In this document: positions 9,251-17,948 of the stretch, piece by piece
Numbering within the stretch: position 1 is the first letter of the stretch
Layout: each line of letters starts with the position of its first letter
Assembly: GCF_022827545.1 (NCBI RefSeq)
Contig: NZ_CP094669.1
Location: forward strand, 1,020,001 to 1,084,000
Direction of reading: 5' to 3'
Length of the DNA: 64,000 nucleotides
Origin: Hymenobacter tibetensis
GTDB lineage: Bacteria > Bacteroidota > Bacteroidia > Cytophagales > Hymenobacteraceae
The notes under the pieces: model-generated
What the model was told of the DNA's origin: nothing
What the model saw: only the letters and a program-made list of their open reading frames with translations
Databases searched by the model: none
Position numbers and translations under genes: made by a program

Positions 9251-9300
9251 GTAAAAAACTAGGTCCCCGCCTCATCTGAGGTGGGGACCTAGTTTTTTAC
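9251..9300. terminator. Bidirectional hairpin terminator
   Basis: A 24-bp stem with a single G-T wobble (arms about 9251-9274 and 9277-9300) with A-runs on the left and T-runs on the right, so it works on both strands. It lies between the convergent M28 peptidase and DUF2339 genes. Confidence 0.93.
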
Positions 9301-9321
9301 TTACCTATTTATCTGAGCTAC

Positions 9322-12300
9322 CTACTCTAGCTCTTCTTCTGCATCGGCGGCTGGCGCAAACCGGCCTTTGAAGCGGGCGTACAGGGCATTCATAGCGAGC
9401 AGCAACAAACCCATCAAGATGAAGACGATGGCGCGGGTGATGGTGTTGCTCTGGCTTAAATCGTAGGATATGAGCCGAATAAAGCAAACAACCATGCCAA
9501 CCAGCGAGGCATAGCGCAGGTCTTGCCGGCGCAACAGCAGGCTACTGATGAATGCGCCCATAACTTCTACCATCAGCAGAACCGTCAGCACAGACCGGTC
9601 GAAGGACTGAACCAACAGCAGCATAAGCGCCAGGAACGCTGGATACAGCAGCAGGGGGACCTTGACCGGCAGTGGTAGTTGCCCAAGCTTGGCCAAAGGC
9701 GCCAACCACGGCGGCCAATACGCGTCTTCGGTGGCAAGAACTGGCTGATTGAAGACCACAGCGGCATACGTGAACAGCAAAACGACGGTGCTAGCCGCGG
9801 CCAGCCAGGGAGCTGTCAAGAGCTGGCCAGGCGCAATGGCAGTAAGGGCTACGTAGCTACTCCAGAGCACGGAAGCTGCGAAGAAGAACACCCCGTACAC
9901 CTGCACTCGGCGCAGGCGGTGGGGTAGGTAATGGGCACCCAATGTCAGCGCAAAGGCCAGCAGTATCCACAGCAAAGCTTCCCATTCCAGTTGCACTTCG
10001 CGCCACAGCGTAAACGTGAAAAAGAGCAGCGTCAATTCAGGAAGCAAGGGCTGCACGTATTGAGTGGAACGATATACCGGACCGGTAGTTGATGGACGCT
10101 GCCACGCAAGACCCGCTAGCACCAGTAGCAGCGCGGCGGCCGTAAAGCGACGAGCCGGAAAGCCTAGCAGCAGGTCGGTAGAAGAAGCCGCCAGCAAGTT
10201 GAGGTGGCTAACCAGTGCCAGTGTGAGCAACCCATAGGTAAGGTGCAGCAGGAATCGGTCGGGGTGGCCGTGCCGCGTTAGGGTTTCAGTTGTGGTCAGT
10301 TGTTGGCGTAGTAGGTGCGCGGCCATTGCTGCTACAGCGGCCAGCACCACCCACAGAAGTACGGGCACGGCTTCGGTACGCGGCGCGAAGGCCACCCAAA
10401 CGGCCAGCGTGGCGTGCAACCCGAGCAGGTACAGCCACGGCCAGCGTACGTGCTGCTGCCTGCCTTCCCACCACGAGCAGAACAAGCCCACCCCTGACAA
10501 AGCCAGTAGTGGCAGCAGATACCCTAGCACCGATAGAGGTTCGTAAGCTTGCTGAACCGGGAGCACCTGGCTCCATTGCAAGCCCTGATAGCCGACGGCC
10601 AGTAACAATAAACCTAACCATAGGCCCGGTATGGTGATATAGTGCCGGAGTACAAGCAGTATCCCACCCAAGCCAACTACAACCCAACCCGCCCAAGTGT
10701 GCTCGTACACCAAGCCGCCCGCTGCCAGCAGCAGCCAACCCGCCAACGTGCCGAGTAGGCGCAGCCTGTACAGCGAGTTATAAGAAAGCGGTACGGCATC
10801 GAATACGAGCGCGCCGCGGCGGTGCAACAGCGCCTGCGTAGCAACGGTAGTCAGTGCCGCAGCTGCCAGTAGCAAGGCGCGTAGTGTATCGGGGAGCAGG
10901 CCGGAACTGGTGCGGTACACGAGCGGGGCCAGCGCCACGGCCAGCACCAACGAAGCGTAAACCAAAACGCGGTACAACGGCCACTCCTGATACCAGGCCA
11001 GCAGCAACGCCAGCACTAGGGTTTCAACGTAAAGCAGCGTGAGCGTAGTAGGCCACGAAAGACCGGCTTCGTGCAAACCCAACACAGCTAATGCTAGCAG
11101 CAACTGACCTAGCAGCAAGTGCAGCGGCCGGAACCAGCCCGGATTACCCCGCATCCACCAGGCCAGCCCAAATAGCCCGCCCGCGGTAGCGGCCAAGCCG
11201 CCAATTAGGGCGGCCACAGGGGCGTTGCTGATGCCAAACAACGCCTGCGTGAGCAGCAGGCCGCCTCCTAAGTACAACAAGCCAGTTAGTACCCGTAGTC
11301 CGGTGTGCAGGCTTCGGTCGTTGGGTTCAAACAGCAGTGCGGCAAGCTGCGATAAACGCCCCGTCAGGTGCAAAGCCACGGAACTGCTGAAAGCGGCCAG
11401 CAGCAGGAGCAGCGCGTTGCGGTGCAGCTCGGGGCCCGACAACTGTAGGACCAGCGTAGTAGACGCCAGCAACAGCCAGCCGCCACTCAGCACCGTGGCA
11501 ACCAGCAGCACACGGTAAGCCGGTGGTTCGTTGGCTTTGCCCAATACGCCCGCCAACAGCAAGCTTTCCAAGTACAGCACCACTGCCACTGCCGGCCACA
11601 CCAGTCCGGCCTTGTGTAGCCCTAAAATAGCTACCACCAACAGCACCTGACCGCATAGCAAGTGCATGGTGCGGAACCAGCCTTTAATTGAGCGTAGCCA
11701 CCACGCCACCCCGAAAAGCGCGCCCGCGGCCGCAACAGCGCCACTCAACAGCCCCGTTTCCGGCGGATTCGGGACGCCGAAAAGAGCTTGTACCAGCAAA
11801 GCCGCACCACCCAGATACAACGCGCCCACCATCGCGCCGAAGCCACGGTACAGCTCTTGTCCGCTTGGCTCTTCTGCGTCGTTGAGCAGGGTTTGGCGCT
11901 GCACAAGTTGGAAATAGCCGGCGCCTAGCAAACCAGCCAGTACTAGCAGGCCGGCGTTGCGGTGCAATTCTGCGGAGGTGTAAGAAGTGATTTGCGCGAT
12001 ATTGAGCACCAACAGCCCCAAACTCGCCAACAAAGCACCTGCCGCGGCTACCTGAAACACCACTACTTCCCGCTCTCGGGCCATGATGAAGGCAACCAGC
12101 AACGTTTCGAGCAGCATAAAGAGCAGCACGAGCGTGCCCGTAGCGTGCCAGCCTTGCAACGAGAAGGCCGTAAACAAAGCTAGAACCAGCGAGATAATGC
12201 TGTCGGTGCGGAACAGCCACTGAATACCGAGTTGCCGGGCCTGCCGGGCTACCCAGAATGTGAGCAGCGCGCCCAGCCCTAAGGGCACTGTTTTCCAGGG

Positions 12301-13662
12301 CGAGCCGGTGCTGTACTGATAGAGGTTGATGCCCAGGCAAGTCCAGTTCAGTAGGTGGGCCGCAAACAGCAAAGCATCGAAACGCACGCTGGCGTACACC
12401 TTCCGGTATTGCACCACGGCCGCGGCTACTCCTACCAGCAATACCAAGCCCATGGCGCCTAAGCGTACAGAATTAGAGGGTGGCGCATCTGCAACCAGCA
12501 AGTAGTGCCAGTATTGATGAAACACGAAAAAGCTGAGAATGCTAAGCAGCAGCTGGTACCGCCAGCGCTGGCGGTACGTAATGACGATGCTAAATGCCGT
12601 GACGCCCGCCGCGGCAGCCAGCGTGAGTAGCGTGTGCGGCAGCACCGCCAACGCCACCAAACTCAGCACCCCGTGCAGCGTGGCCACCGATTCGCGGCTA
12701 GCGTCCCAGGCCAACCACAGATTGGCGGCCACGCCCACTAGTAGCAAGAGGTAGCTAAACGGCGGGTCAACCCATTGCAGCCCCGGTACACTCACGGCAC
12801 CCACGCAAGCAAACAGAAACACCGCTGCCGCACTGCTTTGCAGCCACACGTGCAGCTGTGCCGCAAAGGGCTTTGCCCGCAGGTAATAATGCATGGCCAG
12901 CAGCGCCGCCGCAAAAGTGGTAATCATGCCGAAGCGCACTGGCGCACTAACGCGCAATGCCGTGTACACGCCCAGGAAGCCAATGCCTGTCACGAGGACC
13001 ACGGCACCTAGTATGCCGGTCCAGTTGTCGAGAAGCAGTTGTTCGGCCCGGTTCCACCAGGTTGGGTTAGTTGGTACAACTGCCGCAGGAGCTGGAATGG
13101 ACCGGGGAGCAGGACGCAGTGCGGGCGCGGGCAGTGGCCGCGGGGCGGGCGTTGGGGCTGGAGTAGCCGTCAGGGAAGCGGGAGTGGGAGGCGCCGGAAC
13201 CGGCTTTTCAACCGGCTGAGGTTTGATAGGTGGAGAAGTTGTGGTAGCCGTATCAGCGGCGGCAGGTGCAACAGGTGGCGCTGGTACAGCGGGTGCTGCT
13301 TGTGGTGCCGCTGGAGCCATATCAGTAGGCTCTGCTTTGGCCGGTGCCTGAACAGGCGGTGCAGCCGTTGGTGGAGGCGGAGTGGTGGCCACGGCAGGAG
13401 CTGCCGACTTATACCACTCCAGTGTCGGTGGGGGTGGCGCCACGATTGGCGCCGGTGCCGGTGGTGCCGGGGCGGGCTCTTGTGGTGGTTGGGAGTGAAG
13501 CTTTTGCAGCTCTTGGCGCAAACGCTCAACGGTCACCGATAAAGCAAGGTGTTCGTCTTCGCGCTTTTGCAGGCGTTGGGTCAACTCCCGCACACGCTTT
13601 GATACATCCTGGTACAGCAGGACGCCCACAACGGCGACCAGCATCAGTAGGCCAGTTTCCAT
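9322..13662 (-). CDS. Giant DUF2339 polytopic membrane protein (1446 aa)
   Basis: A short N-terminal membrane helix (residues 4-17) is followed by a coiled-coil-like charged helix (18-57), a long Ala/Pro-rich linker (about 60-198) and then the DUF2339 domain, opening with WWNRAEQLLLDNWTGILGAV (202 on), a signature of the family, and continuing as dozens of hydrophobic segments to about residue 1430. DUF2339 proteins are widespread in Gram-negative bacteria and have no settled function. Unusual here is an internal tandem duplication of about 180 residues (566-745 and 746-925): both copies open with LHRNA and carry QALFG, a G(V/L)AWW segment, GWFR...HLL and LGLH(K/E)AGL at the same spacing. The C-terminus ends in acidic residues. 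Divergent from the LysR gene. Confidence 0.9.
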   Translation of the reverse strand: METGLLMLVAVVGVLLYQDVSKRVRELTQRLQKREDEHLALSVTVERLRQELQKLHSQPPQEPAPAPPAPAPIVAPPPPTLEWYKSAAPAVATTPPPPTAAPPVQAPAKAEPTDMAPAAPQAAPAVPAPPVAPAAADTATTTSPPIKPQPVEKPVPAPPTPASLTATPAPTPAPRPLPAPALRPAPRSIPAPAAVVPTNPTWWNRAEQLLLDNWTGILGAVVLVTGIGFLGVYTALRVSAPVRFGMITTFAAALLAMHYYLRAKPFAAQLHVWLQSSAAAVFLFACVGAVSVPGLQWVDPPFSYLLLLVGVAANLWLAWDASRESVATLHGVLSLVALAVLPHTLLTLAAAAGVTAFSIVITYRQRWRYQLLLSILSFFVFHQYWHYLLVADAPPSNSVRLGAMGLVLLVGVAAAVVQYRKVYASVRFDALLFAAHLLNWTCLGINLYQYSTGSPWKTVPLGLGALLTFWVARQARQLGIQWLFRTDSIISLVLALFTAFSLQGWHATGTLVLLFMLLETLLVAFIMAREREVVVFQVAAAGALLASLGLLVLNIAQITSYTSAELHRNAGLLVLAGLLGAGYFQLVQRQTLLNDAEEPSGQELYRGFGAMVGALYLGGAALLVQALFGVPNPPETGLLSGAVAAAGALFGVAWWLRSIKGWFRTMHLLCGQVLLVVAILGLHKAGLVWPAVAVVLYLESLLLAGVLGKANEPPAYRVLLVATVLSGGWLLLASTTLVLQLSGPELHRNALLLLLAAFSSSVALHLTGRLSQLAALLFEPNDRSLHTGLRVLTGLLYLGGGLLLTQALFGISNAPVAALIGGLAATAGGLFGLAWWMRGNPGWFRPLHLLLGQLLLALAVLGLHEAGLSWPTTLTLLYVETLVLALLLAWYQEWPLYRVLVYASLVLAVALAPLVYRTSSGLLPDTLRALLLAAAALTTVATQALLHRRGALVFDAVPLSYNSLYRLRLLGTLAGWLLLAAGGLVYEHTWAGWVVVGLGGILLVLRHYITIPGLWLGLLLLAVGYQGLQWSQVLPVQQAYEPLSVLGYLLPLLALSGVGLFCSWWEGRQQHVRWPWLYLLGLHATLAVWVAFAPRTEAVPVLLWVVLAAVAAMAAHLLRQQLTTTETLTRHGHPDRFLLHLTYGLLTLALVSHLNLLAASSTDLLLGFPARRFTAAALLLVLAGLAWQRPSTTGPVYRSTQYVQPLLPELTLLFFTFTLWREVQLEWEALLWILLAFALTLGAHYLPHRLRRVQVYGVFFFAASVLWSSYVALTAIAPGQLLTAPWLAAASTVVLLFTYAAVVFNQPVLATEDAYWPPWLAPLAKLGQLPLPVKVPLLLYPAFLALMLLLVQSFDRSVLTVLLMVEVMGAFISSLLLRRQDLRYASLVGMVVCFIRLISYDLSQSNTITRAIVFILMGLLLLAMNALYARFKGRFAPAADAEEELE

Positions 13663-13934
13663 ACAGGTAATGGTTAAGGATAAAACACGAACTGGCTGCC
13701 GTCAAGCAGCCGATAATAGCGCGGGCCCGGCGCGGCTGGTAACTTATAGAAGCCACCGCCAGTAGCCCGCAATAGCATAGGGACCGGAACATACAAAATA
13801 GTCTTTGTATAATGATCAAGTAAATGACAAAATTTTATACATATTTTTCTGATAAGCCCTTTCAACGGCTCTGAGGGCATAGTACATGAGTCGGGTTCGT
13901 ACCTTGCTGCCCTCCCTGGCCTCTCGTTTTCTTT

Positions 13935-14840
13935 ATGCTTTCCCACCCGCACGAAATCTTCCTGGAAGTAGCCCGACAACTCAGCTTCACCAAGGCCGGA
14001 CAGACCTTGTTTCTGAGCCAATCGGCGGTGAGCAAGCAAGTGAAGGCGCTGGAAGAGTATTACAAGACTGGCCTGTTCGAGCGACTCGGCAACAGCGTGG
14101 TGCTCACGCCGGCCGGCGAATTGCTGTATAGCAAGCTACTGCTGGCCAAACAGCTGCAACACGAGCTGCACCAAGAGTTTACGGCTCTCAGCAACGACTT
14201 CTCGCCGCAGGTGCGCATGGTGATTGGGGCCAGCACCACCATTTCGCTGTACGTTATTCCGCCAGTGCTTTCCGCCTACCTAGGTAAGTACCCCAACACC
14301 CAACTCACCCTCAAAAACCGCAACAGCGAAAACATTCTTAAGGCGCTGCTCGAACACGAAATCGACCTTGGCATCATCGAGGGCATCCACAAAGTCAGCA
14401 ACGTTACTTACACGCCCTTGCTCACCGACGAGGTAGTAGCAGTGTGCTCCACTCGCAACCCCATTTACAAGCAAGAACTCACGGCCCGCGAGCTACTAAC
14501 CGTGCCCGTTGCGTTGCGTGAAACGGGTTCTGGTACGCTAGCGGTGCTGGAAGAGGCGTTGGCGGCGCACCACATCAAGCTCACCGACTTGCCAGTGAAA
14601 GTGCGGCTTGGCGGTACCGAAGCCCTGAAAAACTTCGTGCGGGTTGATACCTGTCTGGCATTTCTGCCACGGCAGGCAGTGCTGAAAGAGCTGGAGTCGG
14701 GGGAGTTGCAGGTGGTGCGCATCCGCGACCTGAACCTGGTGCGGCATTTCGACTTTGTACAGCGCAAGGGCACCGAAAACAATATGCCCTACAAAAGCTT
14801 CGTGCAGTTCACGCGGCGCTACTATTCCAAAAAGGAATAG
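13935..14840 (+). CDS. LysR-type transcriptional regulator
   Basis: 301 residues. The winged helix-turn-helix occupies residues 1-60 (FLEVARQLSFTKAGQTLFLS, QSAVSKQVKALE, LFERLGNSVVLTPAG) and the co-inducer-binding domain follows (about 88-295). The regulator probably controls the threonine-synthase-like gene 65 bases downstream: four copies of CTATTCC/GGAATAG lie between and even overlap its own stop codon (TAG 14838-14840). The effector cannot be predicted from sequence. LysR proteins normally bind as tetramers to two neighbouring sites, which fits the layout seen here. Divergent from the DUF2339 gene across 272 bases in which I see no clear promoter. Confidence 0.95.
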   Translation: MLSHPHEIFLEVARQLSFTKAGQTLFLSQSAVSKQVKALEEYYKTGLFERLGNSVVLTPAGELLYSKLLLAKQLQHELHQEFTALSNDFSPQVRMVIGASTTISLYVIPPVLSAYLGKYPNTQLTLKNRNSENILKALLEHEIDLGIIEGIHKVSNVTYTPLLTDEVVAVCSTRNPIYKQELTARELLTVPVALRETGSGTLAVLEEALAAHHIKLTDLPVKVRLGGTEALKNFVRVDTCLAFLPRQAVLKELESGELQVVRIRDLNLVRHFDFVQRKGTENNMPYKSFVQFTRRYYSKKE

Positions 14841-14873
14841 CCTATTCCAAATAGCCGTTTGTAAATGGAATAG
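14822..14873 (+). promoter_or_regulatory. Candidate LysR operator: four CTATTCC/GGAATAG half-sites
   Basis: CTATTCC at 14822 and 14842, GGAATAG at 14834 and 14867. The first pair forms a perfect inverted repeat with a 5-base centre that also encodes the last codons and the stop of the LysR gene. The second pair is spaced by 18 bases. The array ends 32 bases before the start of the downstream enzyme gene. Confidence 0.7.
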
Positions 14874-14905
14874 CAACAGAGGAGGTTTGCGTAGAAATCA
14901 GCGCT

Positions 14906-16108
14906 ATGAAAACTCTCCTCGATACCCCCACGCGGCTGCACGAACTGCACTGCGCCGCCTGTCACACTGCCTACTCGGCTTTTACCATGCAGCGCGTTTC
15001 GGAATGCTGTGGGCAACCTCTGCTGGCTTCCTACCACTTAACTGAGCCCTTGCCGCGCACTGCGGGCATAAACACCGCCGAAAACTCGATGTGGCGTTAC
15101 CGCTCCCTGCTGCCGCTTTTCGACGATGCGCACAAAGTAAGCCTCGGCGAAGGCTGGACCCCACTTCTGGAAATGCAACGCCTCGGTGCCCGCTATAGCC
15201 TGCACGATTTGCGCCTCAAAGACGAAGGACAAAACCCCACAGGTTCCTTCAAGGCCCGCGGCCTGAGCATGGCTGTTTCCAAAGCCAAGGAGCTAGGTGC
15301 CACTGGCTGCATCATCCCAACGGCCGGCAACGCCGGGGTAGCCATGGCAGCCTACTGCGCCCGCGCTGGCTTACGGGCCGTGGTGGTGATGCCCCGCCAC
15401 ACCCCCAAGGCCTTCAAAGAGGAATGCTACTGGTACGGTGCCGAAGTACACCTCGTCGATGGCCTCATCAACGACTGCGCCGCCCGCGTCCGGGAACTGA
15501 ACGCCAACGGGGAATTGCTCGATGTATCGACGCTGAAAGAACCCTATCGGCTCGAAGGCAAGAAAACCATGGGCTACGAGCTAGCCGAACAACTCGACTG
15601 GCAACTGCCCGACGTACTGCTTTACCCCGCTGGCGGTGGCACCGGCCTCATCGGCATCTGGAAAGCCTTCCGCGAAATGCAAACCCTCGGTTGGCTCCCC
15701 GCCGATGCTAAACTACCGCGCATGGTAGCCGTGCAGGCCGCCAACTGCTGCCCCCTGGTGGAAACTCGCGCCGGTCATCAGCCCAACTGCCACGAGTATG
15801 TCGGCCAGCCCACCATTGCCAATGGCCTCGCCGTGCCCCGCCCCCTCGGTGAGCAACTGATGCTGCAAGTGCTAGACGAATCGAAAGGAACTGCCATCAG
15901 CATCACCGACGAGCAGATGCTGGAAGGCATGCGGGAACTAGCACAGCTAGAAGGCCTGTTTGTAGCTCCCGAGGGTGGAGCCGTTTGGATGGCAGCCCGC
16001 CAGTTGCTTGAAACCGGCTGGCTGAAACCCGAAGAGCAGATACTACTCTTGAACACCGGCTCCGGCCAGAAGTACATGGACAACGTGGAAGGCCGGTATA
16101 AAGAATAG
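14906..16108 (+). CDS. thrC: Threonine synthase-like PLP enzyme
   Basis: 400 residues. Threonine synthase converts O-phosphohomoserine to threonine with pyridoxal phosphate in the cytoplasm. The N-terminus has a zinc-ribbon-like segment (Cys16, Cys19, Cys34, Cys35) seen in the long prokaryotic form. The PLP lysine is Lys116 in NPTGSFKARG, followed by PTAGNAGVAMAAYCARAG and the phosphate-binding GGGTGLIG. It is not next to thrA or thrB, and its own LysR regulator with an operator array suggests it may be a regulated or specialised paralogue, for example a threonine dehydratase-like or catabolic enzyme of the same fold. The family assignment is sure; the exact reaction is less so. Confidence 0.82.
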   Translation: MKTLLDTPTRLHELHCAACHTAYSAFTMQRVSECCGQPLLASYHLTEPLPRTAGINTAENSMWRYRSLLPLFDDAHKVSLGEGWTPLLEMQRLGARYSLHDLRLKDEGQNPTGSFKARGLSMAVSKAKELGATGCIIPTAGNAGVAMAAYCARAGLRAVVVMPRHTPKAFKEECYWYGAEVHLVDGLINDCAARVRELNANGELLDVSTLKEPYRLEGKKTMGYELAEQLDWQLPDVLLYPAGGGTGLIGIWKAFREMQTLGWLPADAKLPRMVAVQAANCCPLVETRAGHQPNCHEYVGQPTIANGLAVPRPLGEQLMLQVLDESKGTAISITDEQMLEGMRELAQLEGLFVAPEGGAVWMAARQLLETGWLKPEEQILLLNTGSGQKYMDNVEGRYKE

Positions 16109-16141
16109 CACGGAATAGCTTGGCTGGACAACTATCCAAGC

Positions 16142-16231
16142 AAGCACAGTAGTGCAGAAAGCCTTTGTTGAGTTGTGTCATCATTGAACTGATGGCATAA
16201 TTCGGCAAAGGCTTTCTGCACTACTGTGCTT
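16142..16231. repeat. 90-bp palindromic element with 26-bp perfect arms
   Basis: Arms 16142-16167 and 16206-16231 are perfect reverse complements around a 38-base spacer, the same spacer length as in the element at 5565. There is no T-run directly after the stem. The 305-base gap between the threonine-synthase-like gene and amt holds this element and no gene; a single extra GGAATAG is at 16112-16118. Confidence 0.75.
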
Positions 16232-16413
16232 AACGAATACAGAACTCTCTAGTGGTTACACTTTATCGATATGGTATGCGTTTCGAGGGAGGTTGGACTG
16301 ATAAGTAAGGTAAATTTCAGTTTAGGGGATAAAAATTAGGGGTGTATGCTAGTGATTAGATAGTGTTTGCCTATTTTGGCCATAGAAAATAAGGCGTACC
16401 TCAACTTTTGGCT

Positions 16414-17793
16414 ATGAATTCTGTGTCCAAGCGAACAAACAACCTAAGTCTGTACTCCCTGATATTATTGGTTGTCCTAACCTTGGTTTCGGCTTTTGTC
16501 GACGTGGCACATCCTGCGGCAGCGCCGGGTTCCATCAATGCCGCCGACGTGGCTTGGATGCTTACGGCTACCGCCTTCGTTCTGATTATGACGCCCGGGT
16601 TGTCGTTTTTCTACGGCGGAATGGTTCGACCCAAAAACGTCATCAGCACCATGCTCCAAAGCTTCGTGGCTTTGGGCGTCATATCCATTGTCTTCTACTT
16701 CGTGGGTTTCTCGCTGTGCTACGGCGATTCTTGGCGCGGCATCATCGGCAACCCGTTCACCTTTGTTATGCTGCGCAACGTGGGCACCGCACCGCATCCG
16801 CTGTTGTCGCCTACCATTCCGTTCATCCTCTTCTTCGCATTTCAGCTGAAGTTTGCCATCATCACCCCGGCCCTGATTACGGGCTCGTTTGCCGAGCGGG
16901 TGCGCTTCAAAGGCTACTTGGTCTTTATGGTGTTGTTCTGCTTATTCATCTACTGCCCGCTGGCCCACTGGACCTGGCATCCGGAAGGTTTCCTGCGCAA
17001 GTGGGGCGTGCTTGATTTTGCGGGCGGTACAGTGGTGCATATTTCCGCGGGTATTGCCGCTTTGGCGGGCGCTACCGTGCTGGGCCGTCGGGCCACGCAC
17101 CTCACCAACACGGTATTTTCAACCCCCAACGTGCCGTACGTACTCTTGGGCACGGGCTTGCTGTGGTTTGGTTGGTTTGGTTTCAACGCGGGTTCTGCCC
17201 TCGGAGCCAACGAGCTAGCGGTAACGGCTTTCGTAAATACGAACCTAGCTTCGGCGGCGGCTCTGGTAGCCTGGATGCTGGCCGATGTAGTGCGCGGCGG
17301 TAAGCCGAGCGCCATGGGCGCTTGCATCGGAGCGGTGGTTGGATTGGTGGCCATTACGCCCGCCGCTGGCTACGTAACCTACGGTCAGAGCTTACTGATT
17401 GGGGTGGTGGCTGCTCTAATCAGCAACGTAGCGGTGCACTGGCAGAACAGCCGCACCACTATCGACGATACGCTGGACGTGTTTCCGTGCCACGGGCTGG
17501 GCGGCATTGTGGGCATGCTCCTCACCGGAGTGTTTGCCGACAAAGTGGGTCTCATTCATGGCACCGCCACCGTGTTCGGCTACCACGTGCTGGGCCTTGT
17601 GATTGTCGTAGCGTACTCGTTTGTGGGCTCCTGGATCCTGCTTAAGCTAACCGACCGGTTCTTCGGCCTGCGAGTGAAGCTGCAGGAAGAAGCGTTGGGC
17701 CTCGACCTGAGCCAGCACGAGGAATCAACGTACCATGTAGATGAAGACTTTGAGCGCACCTACCGCAAAGAAGTTGCGAAGGAGAGCGTGTAG
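16414..17793 (+). CDS. amt: Ammonium transporter (Amt/Rh family)
   Basis: 459 residues from the ATG at 16414 (an in-frame TTG two codons earlier is ignored). A hydrophobic N-terminal helix probably acts as a signal peptide, followed by about 11 membrane helices. The twin pore histidines are present: His209 in GGTVVHISAG and His360 in DVFPCHGLGG; the family signatures FYGGMVRPKN and WFGWFGFNAGS are also clear. The protein imports ammonium across the inner membrane. The cytoplasmic tail is charged. No glnK/PII gene follows, unlike the usual amtB-glnK pairing, so gating must rely on a PII protein encoded elsewhere, if at all. Confidence 0.96.
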   Translation: MNSVSKRTNNLSLYSLILLVVLTLVSAFVDVAHPAAAPGSINAADVAWMLTATAFVLIMTPGLSFFYGGMVRPKNVISTMLQSFVALGVISIVFYFVGFSLCYGDSWRGIIGNPFTFVMLRNVGTAPHPLLSPTIPFILFFAFQLKFAIITPALITGSFAERVRFKGYLVFMVLFCLFIYCPLAHWTWHPEGFLRKWGVLDFAGGTVVHISAGIAALAGATVLGRRATHLTNTVFSTPNVPYVLLGTGLLWFGWFGFNAGSALGANELAVTAFVNTNLASAAALVAWMLADVVRGGKPSAMGACIGAVVGLVAITPAAGYVTYGQSLLIGVVAALISNVAVHWQNSRTTIDDTLDVFPCHGLGGIVGMLLTGVFADKVGLIHGTATVFGYHVLGLVIVVAYSFVGSWILLKLTDRFFGLRVKLQEEALGLDLSQHEESTYHVDEDFERTYRKEVAKESV

Positions 17794-17857
17794 TACACTT
17801 GACTGGTGGCACCCTGTTGCAAACAGATGCCTAAAAGCAAGTGAGTAGGGGGGAGAG

Positions 17858-17892
17858 AAAAAGCCGTCGGAGGGGGGATCTGACGGCTTTTT
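17858..17892. terminator. Bidirectional terminator after amt
   Basis: An 11-bp stem (AAAAAGCCGTC at 17858-17868 with its complement at 17882-17892) with flanking A and T runs, between convergent amt and the TPR gene at 17949. Confidence 0.88.
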
Positions 17893-17948
17893 CATGTCTA
17901 ATTCAACAGGAATTTGTGAGAGCGAGCTGTCCTGCGCGCTACCGGCTG

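Noticed and set aside
13080..13480. Repetitive GC-rich DNA that could be taken for a tandem repeat array
   Set aside because: It is the coding sequence of the Ala/Pro-rich linker of the DUF2339 protein; there is no regular repeat unit.
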